This document shows, one piece after another, positions 28,097 to 36,066 of a stretch of DNA of 64,000 bases. The DNA is from Thermoleptolyngbya sichuanensis A183 (GTDB lineage Bacteria > Cyanobacteriota > Cyanobacteriia > Elainellales > Elainellaceae), in contig NZ_CP053661.1 in assembly GCF_013177315.1 (NCBI RefSeq), positions 1,612,001 to 1,676,000 on the forward strand, in the 5' to 3' direction. The translations under genes were made by a program, and so were the position numbers. Numbering within the stretch: the stretch's first letter is position 1; every line of letters begins with the position of its first letter. The notes under the pieces are model-generated. The model did no database searches, was not told where the DNA came from, and saw only the letters and a list, made by a program, of their open reading frames with translations.

Positions 28097-29038
28097 ATGC
28101 CCATCCCCCCCCGATTTTTCCAGTTTTTCACTCACCTGCGTCCGGCTGTGGTGCGCCGAGTCGCCCAGCGGGCCGCGGCTCATCGCCTGCCGGGTTTATC
28201 CGCAGAGATGGCCTACAACGCCATGCTGGCTTTGTTCCCAGCGATTTTGGCAATTTTAACGGCGATTGGCTTGTTTCAGCCGCTAAACACGACCTTTCTG
28301 CGCCTGATGGAGCAGGTCAGCGAAGTGGTGCCTGTGGAGGCGTGGCGGATTATCCAGTCTTTTACTGAGGAACTGAGTACCTCCCGCGATCGCACTCTAT
28401 TCTCTCTCAGCTTTTTGGTGGCGATTTGGGCGGCATCGGGGGCGGCGAGTGCGGCTATGACCGCCCTGGATCAGATTCATCAAATTCCGCGCGATCGCCT
28501 CCGTCCCTTTTGGAAAGCCAAGCTTGTTTCTCTGGGGCTGACCGTTAGCGGATTGGTGCTGCTGATGCTGGCGCTGGCGATTGTGTTTATCGGGGATCTG
28601 CTGGTGCGCCAGGTGTCGATTCAGGCTCCTACGCTGCGACCCTGGCTGCTGACGCTATGGCAACTGCTGCCGCTGCCAGTGGCCCTCCTGCTGATTTCCC
28701 TGACATTTGCAGCGGTCTATCGCTTTGGCCCCAGCCGTTGGGACAAGCGGCGGCCCATTCTGCCGGGGGCGCTGCTGGCGGCAATTTTCTGGGCTGTGTT
28801 GTCCAATCTATTTCGGCTATACGTTGCAAATTTTGCCGACTATAACCGCGTCTATGGAGCAGTGGGTGCGGTGATTATTCTGCTGCTGTGGCTATATCTC
28901 ACATCGCTGGTCATGCTGCTGGGGGACGAGATCAACGTCACCGTGGGCGAAGCGATGGAGCAATATGAGCAGCGGCGACAGCTACACTTCGAGGAAATGC
29001 GGGAAGAAATGCAGCGGAGCGCAGAGGTAAGAGATTAG
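28097..29038 (+). CDS. YihY/BrkB-family membrane protein
   Basis: A 313-residue inner-membrane protein with six hydrophobic segments. Typical pieces are LSAEMAYNAMLALFPAILAIL near the start, the central LFSLSFLVAIWAASGAASA, and near the end YNRVYGAVGAVIILLLWLYLT followed by LGDEIN. The family was once called ribonuclease BN, which is not supported; its function is unknown. The ATG at 28097 (MPIPPRFFQ) is preferred; the frame is open upstream to 28025. The tail is charged and helical. Confidence 0.88.
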   Translation: MPIPPRFFQFFTHLRPAVVRRVAQRAAAHRLPGLSAEMAYNAMLALFPAILAILTAIGLFQPLNTTFLRLMEQVSEVVPVEAWRIIQSFTEELSTSRDRTLFSLSFLVAIWAASGAASAAMTALDQIHQIPRDRLRPFWKAKLVSLGLTVSGLVLLMLALAIVFIGDLLVRQVSIQAPTLRPWLLTLWQLLPLPVALLLISLTFAAVYRFGPSRWDKRRPILPGALLAAIFWAVLSNLFRLYVANFADYNRVYGAVGAVIILLLWLYLTSLVMLLGDEINVTVGEAMEQYEQRRQLHFEEMREEMQRSAEVRD

Positions 29039-29367
29039 CAGAGCCAGTTGCTCCTCTAGTGGCTCAGCCAGTGGCTTAGCCAATTGCTCAACCAATTGCT
29101 CAACCAAGGTTTATCCAGGTTGTTGATTTAAATCGCTGTTCGGATTGCTTGAATCGCCTCGTATCAGAAGTGTTGAACGCAATGTTAGCAGGGCAAGTTC
29201 ATAGCTGAATCCAGTACAAAAGATCTATAATTCTGCCTGTAATGACCTACTTATTGCTTCCATTCTCAATAATCCGCCTCTTGAGAGTGCTTTTTGTAAA
29301 GTTTTACCATCAAGATTCAACACTTCTGGCCTCGTATAAGAAACCGAATTAAGAAACCAAAACCGAA
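29039..29367. other. A+T-rich spacer
   Basis: About 330 bp with several short direct repeats: CTCAACCAA and CAATTGCTCAACCAA variants at 29085-29108 and AAACCGAATTA twice at 29341-29370. No gene seen. Confidence 0.5.
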
Positions 29368-29466
29368 TTAGATCAGGCAAATCAGCAGCAGGAAGCCCAG
29401 AATGCCCAGGCTAGATTCCAGGAAAAAGGGAAATTCGGCTTTGGTTTGGGGGGTGGTGGGTTGCAT
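29368..29466 (-). CDS. Candidate 32-residue single-TM protein
   Basis: Short ORF starting MQPTTPQTKAEFPFFLES and ending in a hydrophobic helix, LGILGFLLLICLI, then TAA. GGAG lies 7 bp before the ATG, a good Shine-Dalgarno. The N-terminus is polar and the helix abuts the stop, a layout seen in small photosynthetic-complex and NDH subunits, but I cannot match it to a named one. It is co-oriented with, and 65 bp downstream of, the Mo-nitrogenase C-terminal-like gene. Confidence 0.6.
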   Translation of the reverse strand: MQPTTPQTKAEFPFFLESSLGILGFLLLICLI

Positions 29467-29530
29467 AGTGAAACTCCGGGGTGAAGTGTTGGGAGATTGG
29501 GGGGGGGTTAACGTCTAGACGCTGTTCGAC

Positions 29531-29839
29531 CTAGCAGTAGGCGCTGATGTCTTCGCCGCATTGATCGGCCAAATAGCACAGTGAGCGGAATCGCAGCCCG
29601 ACAAACTGTTCGTATAGCGGGTTTAGCTTGCACAGGGGCGGAATGTGCCCGACTTTGCGACCTAGCACGATGATGTCGCGCTCGAAGGGGCACTGGGCGG
29701 GAATGAGCCGAGAAATGAAGTGGGCAGTTTGGCGATCGCGGATTTGCAGGTTATCCAGCCAGTTGCGGAGGGGCTGGAGCCACGAGGGGCGATCGCTACC
29801 TTGATGACTACCTTGATGAAGAGAGGATGTGGCGTTCAT
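29531..29839 (-). CDS. Mo-dependent nitrogenase C-terminal-domain protein
   Basis: A 102-residue protein from the ATG at 29839. The conserved run RLIPAQCPFERDI, IPPLCKLNPLYEQFVGLRFR and CYLADQCGEDISAYC matches the stand-alone cyanobacterial family annotated as Mo-dependent nitrogenase C-terminal. Despite the name it is found without nitrogenase, and no nif gene is in the window. Five cysteines suggest metal or disulfide chemistry. Function unknown. Confidence 0.85.
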   Translation of the reverse strand: MNATSSLHQGSHQGSDRPSWLQPLRNWLDNLQIRDRQTAHFISRLIPAQCPFERDIIVLGRKVGHIPPLCKLNPLYEQFVGLRFRSLCYLADQCGEDISAYC

Positions 29840-29879
29840 AGGACTCACAGGTTCGATGCAGTTCTCTACTGATTACTAC

Positions 29880-30203
29880 TCAGTTCCATCCGCCAATTTC
29901 ACGCAGCATTCGGTAAGAAATGATGAACTTTTCTGAGAAATCTTGATCCGATTGCCGAAAGCGGCTCTGAGAGAGCAGTTCTGCTGTTGGAATTGCCCTC
30001 ATCTCAAGCTTAGGAAGCGCAACTTGGGGATCAATGAAGGAATTGAGAAGCTCTCTGAGAGTTGACTGAAGCTGAGGTGAATTTGTTGCTCGTTTGCCGT
30101 ACTGTGGAGCAAGAATACCCATCGGCTGAGGCTGCTCAGAAGTTGTCCGCCCGACTTTTTCAGCAGATTTTTCAGCAGATTTTTCAGCAACCTGATTCAG
30201 CAC
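29880..30203 (-). CDS. Hypothetical protein
   Basis: About 107 residues from a GTG start at 30203; an internal ATG gives about 80. The first 17 residues contain repeated AEKS units from a DNA repeat (GCAGATTTTTCA) and may be non-native. The C-terminal part, LLSQSRFRQSDQDFSEKFI then YRMLREIGGWN, looks like real protein. No family recognised. It is divergent from the SWIM remnant. Confidence 0.5.
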   Translation of the reverse strand: MLNQVAEKSAEKSAEKVGRTTSEQPQPMGILAPQYGKRATNSPQLQSTLRELLNSFIDPQVALPKLEMRAIPTAELLSQSRFRQSDQDFSEKFIISYRMLREIGGWN

Positions 30204-30256
30204 CTTGAGATTCAGCGCCTCGAAATGTGCGCCGACGCTTGACGCAGGGAAATTCC

Positions 30257-30412
30257 ATGACGCAGCTATCGCTTTCGGAAGACGAGATTCGCCAAGCCGC
30301 CACTGAAAAATCCTTTGAGCGGGGTGAGGACTATTACGACCAAGGTGCAGTTCTAGAGATCGTTCGGCGTGGGCGAACCGTTTATGCAGCGTTGGAGGAA
30401 AGCGAGGCTGAT
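30257..30412 (+). pseudogene. SWIM zinc-finger protein, N-terminal remnant
   Basis: Only about 52 codons remain: MTQLSLSEDEIRQAA, SFERGEDYYDQGAVLEIVRR. This is the usual opening of cyanobacterial SWIM zinc-finger proteins, which normally continue for several hundred residues and often neighbour an SNF2 helicase. The gene stops where a MITE (family E) begins, and no downstream part is found. Family call is by resemblance of the opening only. Confidence 0.7.
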
Positions 30413-30466
30413 CCTTAGAGCTAATTTGTAAAGGAGCCTGAAAGCTTTGTTAATCAAGGATTTCCG
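30411..30466. mobile_element. MITE family E, copy 2, truncated
   Basis: Fifty-odd bases matching, with about one mismatch, the inverse of the right end of the MITE at 62181-62320 (AGAGCTAATTTGTAAAGGAG onward). It ends abruptly where IS copy 3 starts; the remaining part is not found on the other side of the IS. Confidence 0.85.
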
Positions 30467-31985
30467 ACTTTAGTTTGGACTAATGGTGAAGAGGAAGGCA
30501 GTCAATGAGAAGCACCGACTGCCGTAAGGTCAATGAAGTACAACCAACATTGACCCCATGATTTTCAACGAACTTCAGCAATTTCGCCAAACGTTGTATG
30601 CCAGCTTGGGAAACGCCAGAGATGCCCTGTTTGATCTGATGGATGCCGTGTTAGTGAGTGCGTGCATCGTGTCGTTTGTGAGGCTATCGCAGAGTCCTGT
30701 CTTTCGTCGCCAGTGGTCGAGCACCTATGAAGCGTTGCGCGATAGCCGCCTACCCCGATCAAAGGTGCTGAAGCTGTTGGTGCAGCAGATACCGACTCAG
30801 CAGCAACCGTTGTTGGCAGGTGATGCGAGTCGGTGGAACCGTCCTGCTGCCAGGCGTTTGAAAGACCGCACCTTATCAGGCAGAACAGGACATGCCCCGA
30901 TAGCCGGACAAAACTACAGTACCTTAGCCTGGATTGCTGAAGACAGGGGCAGTTGGGCATTACCATTGCGGCATGAGCGCATCACCAGCTTTGAAACACC
31001 CGCCAGTAAAGCGGCATTCCAACTCAAACAAGTGACTCGGCAGTTAGCGGTGCGTCCGTTGGCGATCTACGACCGAGGGTACGGCAATGCCAGTTTTGTC
31101 AACCAAACGGCAGGGATTGAGGCAGACTTGCTGCTGCGGGTTACATCCAATCGATGTGTCTATGGCGCGCCCCCAGCGTATCGAGGGCGAGGCGCACCTG
31201 CCAAGCATGGACATAAGATGAAACTCAATGACCCTGACACTTGGAGTGTCCCGGTCGAAACCGTTGAAGTCGATGATCCCAACTGGGGACGAGTGCGGGT
31301 CAGTCGTTGGAGTGCATACCATTTCCGCAAATCCCCCAAACGGGCAATGGAAGTGTTGCGCGTGGAGGTGCTGGAGACACAGAGCAGCACGCGACGCTTG
31401 GCTCCTTTGTGGTTAGTTTGGCTGGGTGAGCAGATGCCTCCGTTAGAAACCCTGTGGTTGCACTACCTCCGTCGCTTTGCCATTGAACACTGGTATCGCT
31501 TTGCCAAGCAGAGGCTATATTGGACACATCCCCAGTTCAGTTCTGTATCGGCAACCGAACAGTGGAGCAGCCTGATGCCGTTGCTCAGTTGGCAGTTGTG
31601 GTTAGCGCGAAAGGACTGTACTGACCACCCCTTGCCCTGGCAGGCACCGCAAGAAACGTTGACTCCGGGTCGGGTCGCACAAGCGTTTGCAGGCATTTTG
31701 GCAGCGATTGGCACCCCTGCTCCTGCGCCTAAACCTCGTGGTAAATCGCCAGGACGAGGCAAGGGGCACAAGCCAACTCCTCGTCCCTGCTATCCGATGG
31801 TCAAAAAACGAGCCTCGAAACGCAAGACATCCGAACAATCCCTGAACAGTCCGGTTGCAACAGCAGCTTAACTGCGAGCAGGATTGTATCCAATTCCTTA
31901 AGTTCAACTGTTATGAACGGTTGAGCAGATTCTTTATGGCATCCTGTTGAGCATTATTGTGATGCCAGTTAGTCCAAACTAAAGT
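30467..31985 (+). mobile_element. IS copy 3 (IS701-like), 1519 bp
   Basis: Full length with intact inverted ends. The flanks (left ...TTCCG, right TCAAA...) show no target duplication, and the MITE it entered is missing on its right side, implying a deletion or recombination at this copy. Confidence 0.92.
30558..31871 (+). CDS. IS701-like DDE transposase, intact
   Basis: 437 residues, predicted protein identical to that of copy 4 and therefore the best guess for the active form. First catalytic Asp in AGDASRWNRP, second in AIYDRGYGN, Glu in FAIEHWYRF. Confidence 0.94.
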   Translation: MIFNELQQFRQTLYASLGNARDALFDLMDAVLVSACIVSFVRLSQSPVFRRQWSSTYEALRDSRLPRSKVLKLLVQQIPTQQQPLLAGDASRWNRPAARRLKDRTLSGRTGHAPIAGQNYSTLAWIAEDRGSWALPLRHERITSFETPASKAAFQLKQVTRQLAVRPLAIYDRGYGNASFVNQTAGIEADLLLRVTSNRCVYGAPPAYRGRGAPAKHGHKMKLNDPDTWSVPVETVEVDDPNWGRVRVSRWSAYHFRKSPKRAMEVLRVEVLETQSSTRRLAPLWLVWLGEQMPPLETLWLHYLRRFAIEHWYRFAKQRLYWTHPQFSSVSATEQWSSLMPLLSWQLWLARKDCTDHPLPWQAPQETLTPGRVAQAFAGILAAIGTPAPAPKPRGKSPGRGKGHKPTPRPCYPMVKKRASKRKTSEQSLNSPVATAA

Positions 31986-32413
31986 TCAAAGCATCCAGCC
32001 CTGAATCATTTTTTGAAACGCTAGGACTTATGCAGTGGGACGAGTTCTCACGGGCTGCACCTGCGAGAGATCTTCCAAAATCCAGAAAACTGATCGCAAA
32101 TGCGTCAATCCTGAACGTGCTGGATATGCGTTCGATAGCAAATGGCAGCGCCAAGTCGAGTCTTGTCGCGCTGCTTTGTTGCAGACCAGGAGCTTCAGTT
32201 TGACAGGACGCAGAGATTCAGCAGTGAAGCCTGGACTATATCAAACGGTGCGGCTGGGTCTTGCTTCATCCGGGCTGTCCAACGCTACCGTCTGGTGCTG
32301 CATCAGATCGGCCAAGACAGTAAAATACGCCCCGTTTCCGGCATTCCAGAAAAGGCTTGCTCTTGCCTGATAAACAGTATTCTGGGCCTGCCTCAAAGAT
32401 TTCCTGAGATTTT
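31986..32413. other. Non-coding region with degraded repeat
   Basis: About 430 bp. A degenerate copy of hairpin MITE family C is at 32022-32112. The rest holds open frames without recognisable content. Confidence 0.5.
32022..32112. mobile_element. Hairpin MITE family C, copy 2, degenerate
   Basis: Ends TAGGACTTATGCA and TGCGTCAATCCT; the central hairpin is mutated (TTCTCACGGGCTGCACCTGCGAGAG). Older than the other two copies. Confidence 0.75.
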
Positions 32414-33235
32414 CTACGCCTGAATTTGACCGTCTTCGAGATGGGCGATCGCATCTCCAAATTCCCTCACGCGGGGGTCGTGCGTGGCGATCAGCACGGT
32501 GCTGCCCTGCTCTCGCGCCAGCCGACAGAGCAACTCCATGACCTTGCGCCCGTTGGCCGAATCCAGCGCCGAAGTCGGCTCGTCGGCAATAATCAGGTCG
32601 GGGCGGCCCACCAGCGCCCGCGCCACGGCGACCCGCTGCTGCTGTCCGCCCGAAAGCTGCCGGGGCAAAACGTTTGCGCGGCTTTCTAGCCCTACGGCAT
32701 CGAGGAGCGATCGCGCTTCGGTGCGGGCACTGGGGCCAAAAACTCCTTTGATATTCAGCGCCAGTTCCACATTTTCCAGCGCCGTCAGGCTGCGGAGCAG
32801 ATTGTAATCCTGAAACACGATGCCGAGATGCCGATTGCGGAAGTGGGCCTGGGCGGCGCGGGACAACTGGGTCAGATTGGTGCCTAGCAGTTCGACCTGT
32901 CCTGCGGTGGGCGAGAGCAACCCTGCTACGACTTGCAGCAGCGTGGTTTTGCCTGCGCCTGCTGGGCCCATAATCAACTGCACTGAGCCACGGGGAATTT
33001 CTAGATTAATGTGCCGAAGCGCCTGAAACGGCTCTCCTTCGCTGCGAAAGACCAGATCGATGTCGCGCAGGGCGATCGCCACTGGAGAAGTCGCCACTGG
33101 AGAGGTCGCCACTGGAGAGGTCGCCACTGGAGAGGTTGCCACCTGAGGCGCGGCCAGCAGAGGGGCGATCGCAGTGCTATCTGCCCTGAAAAAAGGAGCT
33201 GACTCGGCAGCGGATTTGGCAAGTCGAAGCAGCAT
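32414..33235 (-). CDS. ABC transporter ATP-binding protein, LolD/MacB-like
   Basis: A 273-residue ATPase from the ATG at 33235. Walker A GPAGAGKTT, signature LSGGQQQRVAVARAL, Walker B LIIADEPTSALD and the H-loop in LIATHDPRV are all present. The pattern NRHLGIVFQDYNLLRSLTALENV is like LolD/MacB/DevA ATPases that serve FtsX-type permeases. No permease is next to it. The N-terminus has a 5-fold VATSP repeat (see 33073-33147) ahead of the ABC domain, absent from the family norm. Confidence 0.9.
   Translation of the reverse strand: MLLRLAKSAAESAPFFRADSTAIAPLLAAPQVATSPVATSPVATSPVATSPVAIALRDIDLVFRSEGEPFQALRHINLEIPRGSVQLIMGPAGAGKTTLLQVVAGLLSPTAGQVELLGTNLTQLSRAAQAHFRNRHLGIVFQDYNLLRSLTALENVELALNIKGVFGPSARTEARSLLDAVGLESRANVLPRQLSGGQQQRVAVARALVGRPDLIIADEPTSALDSANGRKVMELLCRLAREQGSTVLIATHDPRVREFGDAIAHLEDGQIQA
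33073..33147. repeat. In-frame 15-bp tandem repeat in the ABC ATPase gene
   Basis: About five units of GTCGCCACTGGAGAG read on the minus strand as VATSP repeats. In-frame by unit length, so repeat-number change would not break the gene. Confidence 0.85.
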
Positions 33236-33400
33236 AACCCAGCTTTCCTTGTTGCGAATGAATCTGTGGTGAATAAACTGCCTGAATGCTCCCCACGCCC
33301 ATATTCTCGCGAATTTACAAATTTCCAGCGCTAGCTCGTAATGAATCGTTGGGAGTTTGCAAACAGATTGTATGACCTGTTTTGTATTCTGCAACTCGTG

Positions 33401-33446
33401 TTTGCAATTTGCGTTTGCAATTTGCGTTTGCGATTTGCGTTTGCAA
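33401..33446. repeat. Tandem repeat of TTTGCAA/TTTGCG units
   Basis: Alternating TTTGCAA and TTTGCG blocks, about 13-bp period, three to four periods. Confidence 0.75.
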
Positions 33447-33606
33447 GGAGTGGCTGCAATCATCGCCCCTATGTAGCCGCCCTAAAAAGTACCCGATGGG
33501 GGAAGTGTGCCTGTTGGGGGGAATCGATAGGCTGAGAAGGCACGGGCTGTAGTGCTTTTGTGGTGAATTGTATTACATCTGGGTGCATTGAGAGCCGATC
33601 TTTTTA

Positions 33607-33662
33607 GCGCATTTTTTCTGGCGCATTTTTTCTGGCGCATTTTTTCTGGCGCTTTTTTTTGG
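33607..33662. repeat. Tandem repeat, four 14-bp units
   Basis: Three exact GCGCATTTTTTCTG units and a fourth degenerate one, ending about 30 bp before the small secreted-protein ATG. T-runs every 14 bp could bend DNA or alter leader transcription. Confidence 0.85.
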
Positions 33663-33691
33663 TGCATTTATTTTTGAGAGGAATCTGACCC

Positions 33692-33922
33692 ATGAAACGT
33701 GACTCTGGTGTGCGGCTCGGTGTGCAGCTTGGTGTGCGGTTTGGTGTCTGGCTCACCTACGCTGCTGCGGTTTTCATCAGTTTGCAAGGAGCGGCGATCG
33801 CCCGTCCGGTTCAGCTTGCCGCTCGACAGGATTCAGCGCAAACGGTGCAGCGGTCTGACCTGATTCGTCCTATTACGCCCATCGACCGGATTGACTTGCC
33901 AAGAGATACCTCGCGGCGCTAG
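33692..33922 (+). CDS. Small secreted protein, unknown
   Basis: A 76-residue protein. A basic, slightly repetitive start (VRLGVQLGVRFGVWL) leads into a hydrophobic segment and an AIARPVQ-like cleavage region, leaving about 40 polar residues with repeated isoleucine-proline/arginine-aspartate (IRPITPIDRIDLPRD). GAGAGGA precedes the ATG by about 10 bp. No family recognised. Confidence 0.55.
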   Translation: MKRDSGVRLGVQLGVRFGVWLTYAAAVFISLQGAAIARPVQLAARQDSAQTVQRSDLIRPITPIDRIDLPRDTSRR

Positions 33923-34151
33923 GAGATGGCAGGGGGTTGAGGATCGCTCACTTCAGCCCTCCAAATACGCCAGCAACCTTTAATACCCGGCCTGTATCAG
34001 ATCCGACCTGTATCAGAATAGAAGCAGGCTATAGGGGCGATCGCCCGAATTGCCTTGTCAGTGCCTTGCCATTGCCTTGCGAGTGCATGATTCAGTGCAT
34101 TCTCCGGATGCTTTCGCTCTGGCCGTCTGTCTTCTACCTGCTGTTTTTCTC

Positions 34152-35108
34152 ATGCCTTCTCTCAAACCGCCCCGCTATCAGCCTGCCAACTCGCTCGAAT
34201 CGCCGCGTTTTTCGGGGGTTCGCACCTTTGCCCGACTGCCCTACGTGCAAGATCCGGCGGATGTAGATGTGGCCATTGTCGGGCTGCCGTTTGATACGGG
34301 AGCGACGTTCAAGGTGGGGGCGCGGTTTGGACCAGAGGCGGTGCGCGGTGCGTCGGCGCTGCTGCGGCCCTACAACCCTGAGCTAGACGTGATGGTATTT
34401 GAAACACTGTCCTGTGTGGACTACGGTGATGCGCCCGTGGTGCCGGGGTTTATTGAGGACAGCTTGGGGGCGATCGCCCGCACGATCCAACCTCTGGCCG
34501 AAGCGGGCGTGGTGACGCTCAGCATTGGCGGCGACCATAGCGTGGCGCTGGGGGAACTGCGGGCGCTGGCTGCGGCTCATGGGCCGCTGGCGCTGGTGCA
34601 TTTCGACGCACACGGCGACTATTGGGACAGCTACTTTGGACATAAGTACACCCACGGCACGCCGTTTCGCCGCGCTGTGGAGGAAGGGCTAATCCTTCCC
34701 GAAGCCTCGGTGCAACTGGGAATGCGCGGCCCGCTCTACGATTCCGACGATCTGGATACGCCGCGCCACGCCGGGTTCACCGTGCTGACCACCACGCAAC
34801 TGATGCACCACACGCCGGAGGAAATCGGGGCGCTGGTGCGGGAAAAAGTGGGCGATCGCAAGGCGTTTCTCTCCTTCGATGTGGACTTCTTTGACCCTGC
34901 CTTTGCCCCCGGCACGGGCACCCCCGAAGTCGGCGGGCCCACGAGCTTTCAGGGACTCGGCTATCTGCGAGCCTGCACGGGACTCACCTGGGTCGGCGGC
35001 GACGTGGTAGAAGTGCTGCCTGCGATGGATCATTCCCAGGTGACAGCCCACCTCGGCGCACAAATCGGCTACGAGTTCCTGTCGCTGGTGGCTCTGTCAA
35101 AGCGTTAG
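34152..35108 (+). CDS. Ureohydrolase (arginase/agmatinase family)
   Basis: A 318-residue dinuclear-metal hydrolase. Metal ligands sit in GGDHS (near 126), DAHGD (near 152) and SFDVDFFDPAFAPGTGTPE (near 243). Wording is agmatinase-like, which would give putrescine and urea. Cyanobacteria also use members of this family on guanidine (nickel-dependent, Sll1077 type) and other guanidino compounds, so the substrate is open. The ATG at 34152 (MPSLKPPRY) is preferred; the open frame upstream has no family content. No hypA/hypB-type nickel gene or guanidine riboswitch is visible nearby. CCTGTATCAGA occurs twice upstream (about 33990-34016). Confidence 0.88.
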   Translation: MPSLKPPRYQPANSLESPRFSGVRTFARLPYVQDPADVDVAIVGLPFDTGATFKVGARFGPEAVRGASALLRPYNPELDVMVFETLSCVDYGDAPVVPGFIEDSLGAIARTIQPLAEAGVVTLSIGGDHSVALGELRALAAAHGPLALVHFDAHGDYWDSYFGHKYTHGTPFRRAVEEGLILPEASVQLGMRGPLYDSDDLDTPRHAGFTVLTTTQLMHHTPEEIGALVREKVGDRKAFLSFDVDFFDPAFAPGTGTPEVGGPTSFQGLGYLRACTGLTWVGGDVVEVLPAMDHSQVTAHLGAQIGYEFLSLVALSKR

Positions 35109-35324
35109 TTTGTCGGATTGGGTTCCGGTGTTCCGTCTTCTAATACGCCTTTAGGACTGCTGCCCCCTGCATGGCGCAACTCTCGCAGTCTGCTCCGCTT
35201 GTGTTGCCTGATTGACGCTAGTTTCTACAACCCGTAGGCTACAAAAGGGTAGCGGTGTCGCTGTTGCCGTTTGCAGTCTTTGAATTTAGCGGATTTAGCG
35301 CAGAGTTTAACGCGAGAGGAATTC

Positions 35325-35699
35325 ATGGCAGACGCAAGAAATGTACTGGGCAGCAAGCTGGAGGTTTGCTCGATTTCGCCGATGACGGGTTTCTATCGGG
35401 ATGGTTGTTGCAGCACGGGGGCGGGCGATTTTGGGGCCCATGTCGTGTGCGCTGAGGTGACTCAGGAATTCCTCGACTACACCAAAGCCCAAGGCAATGA
35501 CCTGTGTACGCCCATGCCTGCCTACGGGTTTCCTGGCCTCAAACCGGGCGATCGCTGGTGTCTCTGTGCTTCCCGCTGGAAAGAAGCGCTGGATGCTGGC
35601 GTTGCGCCGCCGGTCGTGCTAGCTGCGACTCATGCTTCGGCGCTGGAGTATGTGTCGATGGCCGAGTTGGAGAAACATGCGCTGGACTTGGCGGGGTGA
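35325..35699 (+). CDS. DUF2237 family protein
   Basis: A 124-residue soluble protein: NVLGSKLEVCSISPMTGFYRDG at the start, GDFGAHVVCAEVTQEFL, YGFPGLKPGDRWCLCASRW in the middle and PPVVLAATHASALEYV near the end. This is the complete DUF2237 pattern with conserved cysteines. Function unknown. ATG at 35325 with GAGAGGA about 6 bp upstream. Confidence 0.88.
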   Translation: MADARNVLGSKLEVCSISPMTGFYRDGCCSTGAGDFGAHVVCAEVTQEFLDYTKAQGNDLCTPMPAYGFPGLKPGDRWCLCASRWKEALDAGVAPPVVLAATHASALEYVSMAELEKHALDLAG

Positions 35700-36066
35700 T
35701 GGGGCGTTTGGCTGGTATTGATTTTGGATTTTGGATTTGCAATTTTGGATTTGCGATTCTGAATTTTGGGCGATCAGGGAAGTCTTATTGGGGCTTGCGG
35801 CAGCTTCACTTGTCGCGCCATTGGGGGAGTTGGCGCTAGGGGCGATCGCCCGCACCCAAACCTGAAGCTTCTGCCCCTGAAGTTTCTACAATGAAGTTTC
35901 GCGGAAGTTTCACGAATCGGGTCAGAATGGTTAATCATTAAATACCTCAGAAAATGCGTCAGATCGACGGGTGAAAGACATTGGGGTCTTGGATTTAACC
36001 CCTGCTCCATCCCGACATTCCCTCACCTCCAGCATTCCGCGCTCCCTGTTCCCCCTCCCTCACCCC
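35700..36066. other. Spacer with short tandem repeat
   Basis: About 370 bp between DUF2237 and the helicase gene. An array of GGATTTTGGATTTGC-like units is at 35721-35768, related to the one at 16489-16523. No gene seen; the helicase promoter is expected here. Confidence 0.55.

Larger units (their letters stand above)
33236..33691. other. Repeat-rich spacer between divergent genes
   Basis: About 455 bp with two tandem arrays (33401-33446 and 33607-33662) and no convincing gene. Divergent promoters for the ABC ATPase and the small secreted protein are expected here. Confidence 0.55.

Noticed and set aside
33923-34151. Guanidine-I riboswitch before the ureohydrolase
   Set aside because: The conserved core motifs are not visible.
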